From: Phlegmacium glaucopus
Lineage: Eukaryota > Basidiomycota > Agaricomycetes > Agaricales > Cortinariaceae
Direction: 5' to 3'
DNA length: 64,000 nucleotides
Assembly: GCA_015039465.1 (NCBI GenBank)
Contig: MU130697.1
Location: 56,160 to 120,159 of the forward strand
Part shown: positions 60,739 to 64,000 of the stretch, in pieces
How positions within the stretch are numbered: position 1 is the first letter of the stretch
Layout: each line of letters begins with the position of its first letter
Notes under the pieces: model-generated
Seen by the model: only the letters and a program-made list of their open reading frames with translations
The model's database searches: none
What the model was told of the DNA's origin: nothing
Made by a program: the position numbers and the translations under genes

Positions 60739-61883
60739 TAGTGCTTGAAAGTCCGGTTAATTAACCAGAAAATAACCAAGACTGGACCGGACCTAACTGC
60801 AAAAAGACCGGACTGCAGTTAGTGGTTAGTTGATTCTGAAAATGAAATAACCGGTTATTTTGTGGTTAACTAACCGTTAAAAAACCGGTTATAACCTATT
60901 ATACCCCTTCAAAACGCACCCAAAAACGTGAGAAACGCTAAAAATCTGACTGAGTTATGGTCAAATCTTTAAAATATTGGCCAAAAGTAGACTTTCAAGA
61001 ATATTATCATAGCTTTGTCAATTCTTCATCAAATTTAGCGTTCTTGGGCTCATCTTAAAGCTACGATGCATGTAAATAATGTTTATTGAGAGAAATATGC
61101 ACGGTCTTGCCTGGTTATAACCAGTTTTTCATTTTTTTGGTCCTAACTGGTTAGTAACTGCAACTAACCGGTTTTGGTCAGTTATTTTCGGTCTGGTTAG
61201 GTTATTTTGGGTTTGGGAACGATGTTACATTCCGTCACACGTTACTCCGGTCCGACTCCGACGGAGTTGTTTCCGGTAGTCCGTACTCCGTTCCAGTACT
61301 TTCCCTTGTCTCCGACTCTACTCCTCCTACGTCTGACTCCGAGACTTCTCCGTATCACTCCGACTCTTCCGACGATATCCCAAACACCTTACCACACCTT
61401 CGCCATAACAACTATTCCTTTGTCATCACTTTCCCACTATCAGTCAGCACACCAGCCATGGATTATTCACCCAAGAATGCAGGACCTTTTCCGGGAGCAG
61501 AACGCAGCACTTATATTTATATTCTATATTTCGGTTGCAATTCCTTTTATATTTAAAGTACTCGAACTTGTATGTTTTCCCTGAGTTCAAATATCAACTT
61601 TGTTTCCTCCTCTTGTTCGTCCTCTAAAGTCACTGAGGTCTTCTGTCTTATTACTTCTTCTTCCGTTCCGAAATCAGGACATCTTAGGAGCTGGGCGGCA
61701 CAGCACACACGCTGAGGCCAACGTCCTTTCCGCTTACTGTTCCGGTTCTGTTCCGTCCATTCCGGAGTAACTCCGACGTGACTTCCTTGTTTTAAACTTA
61801 ACAAATGAAGCCTAACCGGTCTCGGTCTTGGTTAGAGCCCCTGGGCACCAAATAACCAGACCTAACCGGACTTTCAAGCACTA
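60739..61883. mobile_element. hAT-like non-autonomous element with 8-bp target duplication
   Basis: Ends are inverted: TAGTGCTTGAAAGTCCGG at the left and its reverse complement at the right. Both sides carry the 8-bp copy ACTGTCAT (60731-60738 and 61884-61891), the duplication length of hAT elements. Subterminal sequence is dense in TAACCGG/CCGGTTA motifs in both orientations (for example near 60850-60890, 61140-61200 and 61812-61875), as expected for transposase binding. There is no transposase. About half the length is a nested solo LTR (61223-61803). The insertion lies in the helicase gene between conserved motifs. Confidence 0.85.
61223..61803 (+). mobile_element. Solo LTR, copy 1 (nested inside the hAT-like element)
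   Basis: Starts TGTTACATTCCG and ends AACTTAACA, giving the TGTTA...TAACA ends of retrotransposon LTRs. Flanking five bases are AACGA on the left and AATGA on the right, a 5-bp duplication with one C-to-T change in a CG site. It is closely similar along its length to copy 2 (62345-62917), for example in the CAGTCAGCACACCAGCC and TTTCGGTTGCAATTCC blocks. No internal retrotransposon coding region is present, so it is a solo LTR left by recombination. Confidence 0.83.
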
Positions 61884-62344
61884 ACTGTCATAGAAAAAGC
61901 AAGTTGAATTGGAAATTGTTGACGTCAAAGTGGAATCGCCAAATCCTCTGCAGATGGTGACAATGTAATCTGTGGAATAAACACTACTTTTCCAGCAAAC
62001 CATTCATCTCCACTCATGATTCTACATTTTAGCACTCTTCCTCTGATTTCCAGTACCCTTAACCTTGTCCCATTGCAAAGTCCTTTTGAAGCATCCAAAT
62101 TTTGAAGCAGCATAACTGGACATCCAACTTTCAGTTTAAGATGTGCAAGTGGAAGTGAACTTGAGACCAATGAATTCAGATACTCTGTTGAATATGGCTG
62201 CAACTCATTTATCCCTTCATCCTCCAACTCCACAGAGTCTGCACTCAATGTTCTTCTCCAGGGAAACGATTCAATATCTCTTCATTCAAGTCCTGAACAC
62301 TATCATTTTTGCAAGCAAGAATGCATCTGTCCAAGAAGTATTGG

Positions 62345-62917
62345 TGTTAAGTTCAGAAACTCTATTCCGGAGTATCGGACGGAGTTTGATCGGAATGGAA
62401 CCACGGAATGGGAAAGGACTATAGCCTCAGCGTATGTGCTGTGCTACCCTAAACCATTGTGTCCTAATTTTGGAGTAAGAACGGAACGGAGTGGAACCAG
62501 AAGTTGCAGGAACTTAGAGGAAGATCAGGAGGAGGAAACTAGGTTGATATTTGAACTGAGGAAAACATACAAGTTTCGAGTACTTAAATAATAAAAGGAA
62601 TTGCAACCGAAATATAAAGTATAAATATAAAGTGCTGTGTTCTGCTCCTGGAAGGTCCTGCATTCTTGAGGTGAATAATCCATGGCTGGTGTGCTGACTG
62701 ATAGTGGGAACATGATGACAAAGAAATAGTGGTTGTGATGAAGAAGTGGTAATGGGTTTGGAGTGTAGACAGAGAAGCCGGAATGACACGGAAAGGTCTT
62801 GGAGTTGAACATAGAAGGAGTAGTTCGGGATGTGAGGGAAAGCACTGTACGGAGTATGGACTACCGGAGACAGCTCCGATGGAGCTGGACCGGAGTAACG
62901 TATGACGGAATGTAACA
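62345..62917 (-). mobile_element. Solo LTR, copy 2 (inserted directly in the Helitron helicase)
   Basis: Read on the minus strand it starts TGTTACATTCCG and ends GAACTTAACA. The five flanking bases are ATTGG on both sides (62340-62344 and 62918-62922), an exact target duplication. It is the same family as copy 1 but in the opposite orientation, with many substitutions and small indels between them. Removing the LTR and one ATTGG copy rejoins the helicase codons in frame, which confirms the borders. Confidence 0.87.
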
Positions 62918-64000
62918 ATTGGTCTGATTTCTCACCATCCTCAATTCCAGGATAAACTTCTTCCACCAAGGAGTTAATTGAATAGTCAGGGCAGATTATG
63001 CCCTGTGGAATCTCAATCATGTCAGACTCATCCAGTCCAGTACCTCCACCAACATTTAGCAGCCAATTCGCAAACTCCTGCATCTCTGGAGATTGTTCAA
63101 GACACATATTCTCTTGGAGGTAATGAATTTCAACATTCTGCCAAAGTGGGCTTCGTCTGATAGATGCTGCCACAACCTGCTGTCTACTGCCATGAGGGAT
63201 CACTGGAAGTGTTTGTCTAAAGTCACCACCAAACAACACAGTGATTCCACCAAATGGAGCATCTCTACCAAGAACATCCTGAAGTGTTCTATCCACAGCA
63301 TCAATGGCATACTTGTGTTGCATTGGCACTTCATCCCAGATAATAATTGATGTTTGCTGAATAACTTGGAACATATGTGAATTCTGGCCAATGCTACAGA
63401 ATGAGGTGTCATTGATTTGAGTGAGCAGTTCTGCCACCTTCAAGAAGAAGTGATGCTATGCCTGATGATGCAACACAAAGAGCTATTTTTTCTTGAGCAT
63501 GCACAGCAGCAGCAATCATATGTAATAACAGACAAATGTTTTTCCACAACCACCTGCACTGTGCAAAAAGAACATTTTGCTATTATTGTTGTTAACAGAC
63601 TCCATCACTGCATCATATACTGCCCTCTGTCTGTCATTAAACAGAGCAGTACTGGCTGTGATCCTGGCAGTCAGCTCTTCAATGTTATAATCAAGCTGCT
63701 CATTAAGAAGTCTGTTTCCACCCAGTGCACCCCAATTGCCAGTAACTTGTGGCATATCTGCAAAATCTCTGAGCTGCCTTCCCCAAGTCTGAAGAATATG
63801 ATCAATCAGATGAAGGCCATAGTCATACACTTCATCCTCAGTAAATTGATGATTATCATATCCATAGATATGTGTGAGTCTTGCCAAGAGATCAATGCAA
63901 ATATCATGTTTAAAGTCATTCCAGAGAACTCCTGGTGAAGTAGGGTTGCAGTGGAAGAGAATGGTAGCAAAGAGCATCCCTAAGGGTATATCTCGAAGTC

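Larger units (their letters stand above)
60367..64000 (-). mobile_element. Helitron, 3' part (5' end beyond window), decayed and invaded by other elements
   Basis: The minus strand carries the PIF1-type helicase region typical of Helitron Rep/Hel proteins. Downstream of its stop is a GC-rich tail with the GGGGTCCAGGGTGGAGCCCC block, a 7-bp hairpin with a GAA loop (60379-60395) and, 11 nt later, CTTG followed by a host T. Helitrons usually end in CTRR after such a hairpin and insert between A and T, so the end at 60367 is close to but not exactly canonical. The Rep part and left terminus lie outside the window. Confidence 0.82.
60529..64000 (-). pseudogene. Helitron PIF1-like helicase pseudogene, split by two insertions and several frameshifts
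   Basis: Helicase motifs read in order on the minus strand: FNDRQRAVYDAV, FFLHSAGGCGKTFV (Walker A), IALCVASSGIASLLLEGG, IIWDEVPMQHKYAIDAVDR (Walker B-like), VLFGGDFRQTLPVIP, RPVMLLQNLD-like [27 protein letters not shown] and QLYVGLSRC. Breaks: a one-base loss after Walker A (near 63520), a small deletion near 63415-63421, a one-base loss near 62249, a TGA at 61925-61927 where Arg is expected, and two transposon insertions (62345-62917 and 60739-61883). The frame is continuous across both insertion sites once the element and one target copy are ignored. It cannot make an active helicase. Confidence 0.9.

Noticed and set aside
61207..62845. Open frames inside the repeated blocks at 61.2-61.8 and 62.3-62.9 kb as possible genes
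   Set aside because: Both blocks are copies of one LTR with target duplications; the open frames are by-products of LTR sequence.
60739..62917. A full LTR retrotransposon bounded by the two LTR copies
   Set aside because: The LTRs are in opposite orientation, each has its own target duplication, and the DNA between them is Helitron and hAT-like sequence with no gag or pol.

Overview
The window is nuclear DNA from a filamentous fungus, most likely an agaricomycete mushroom-type basidiomycete. The genes are packed on both strands and cut by many introns of about 45-60 nt with GT-AG borders. The gene set is fungal: a KRE6/SKN1 glucan enzyme, an AreA-type GATA factor, Zn2Cys6 regulators, PNS1, a BRE4-like exporter, LSB6 and UPF0643. 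The P450 and several low-complexity proteins look basidiomycete. I see no bacterial, organellar or viral genes.

Layout. 1-5.1 kb: the 3' end of a GTPBP1-like translational GTPase, then a tandem cell-wall pair (KRE6/SKN1 GH16 enzyme and membrane-anchored GH18 chitinase). 5.1-9.4 kb: two minus-strand membrane proteins (a tetraspan protein and a PNS1 choline-transporter-like protein). 9.4-19.4 kb: PP2C phosphatase (PTC1 type), eIF5-mimic/BZW translation regulator, Zn2Cys6 regulator, meiotic MND1 and a P450. 19.7-28.7 kb: a large conserved disordered protein, complex I subunit NDUFS7/PSST with a Tc1/mariner-type MITE just upstream, a PAS-kinase-like protein kinase and MAG1 DNA glycosylase. 28.7-42.3 kb: a small unknown gene, LSB6 (type II PI 4-kinase), CUS2/TAT-SF1 splicing factor, complex I 21 kDa subunit, a UPF0643-like protein, an unknown disordered protein, gamma-glutamyltransferase and signal peptide peptidase. 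42.4-60.3 kb: AreA-type GATA factor, Sec7-PH ArfGEF, glycerol-3-phosphate acyltransferase, a short Zn2Cys6 protein, a CHK2/Rad53 checkpoint kinase and a BRE4-like FUSC exporter. 60.4-64 kb: the 3' part of a decayed Helitron on the minus strand.

The genes are mostly unrelated housekeeping and regulatory loci; I see no biosynthetic cluster. The most unusual part is the right end. The Helitron helicase is interrupted by a solo LTR (5-bp duplication ATTGG) and by a hAT-like non-autonomous element (8-bp duplication ACTGTCAT). That hAT-like element itself carries a second solo LTR of the same family. The age order can be read from the target duplications, and several differences are CpG-to-TpG changes, suggesting methylation-linked decay. 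Other notable points are two divergent gene pairs whose start codons nearly touch or overlap, a one-codon first exon (MND1), a 12-nt micro-exon (chitinase), a GC-AG intron, and two stop-free introns of length 3n. All gene models were spliced by eye from conserved protein motifs, so outer bounds are firmer than internal exon edges.
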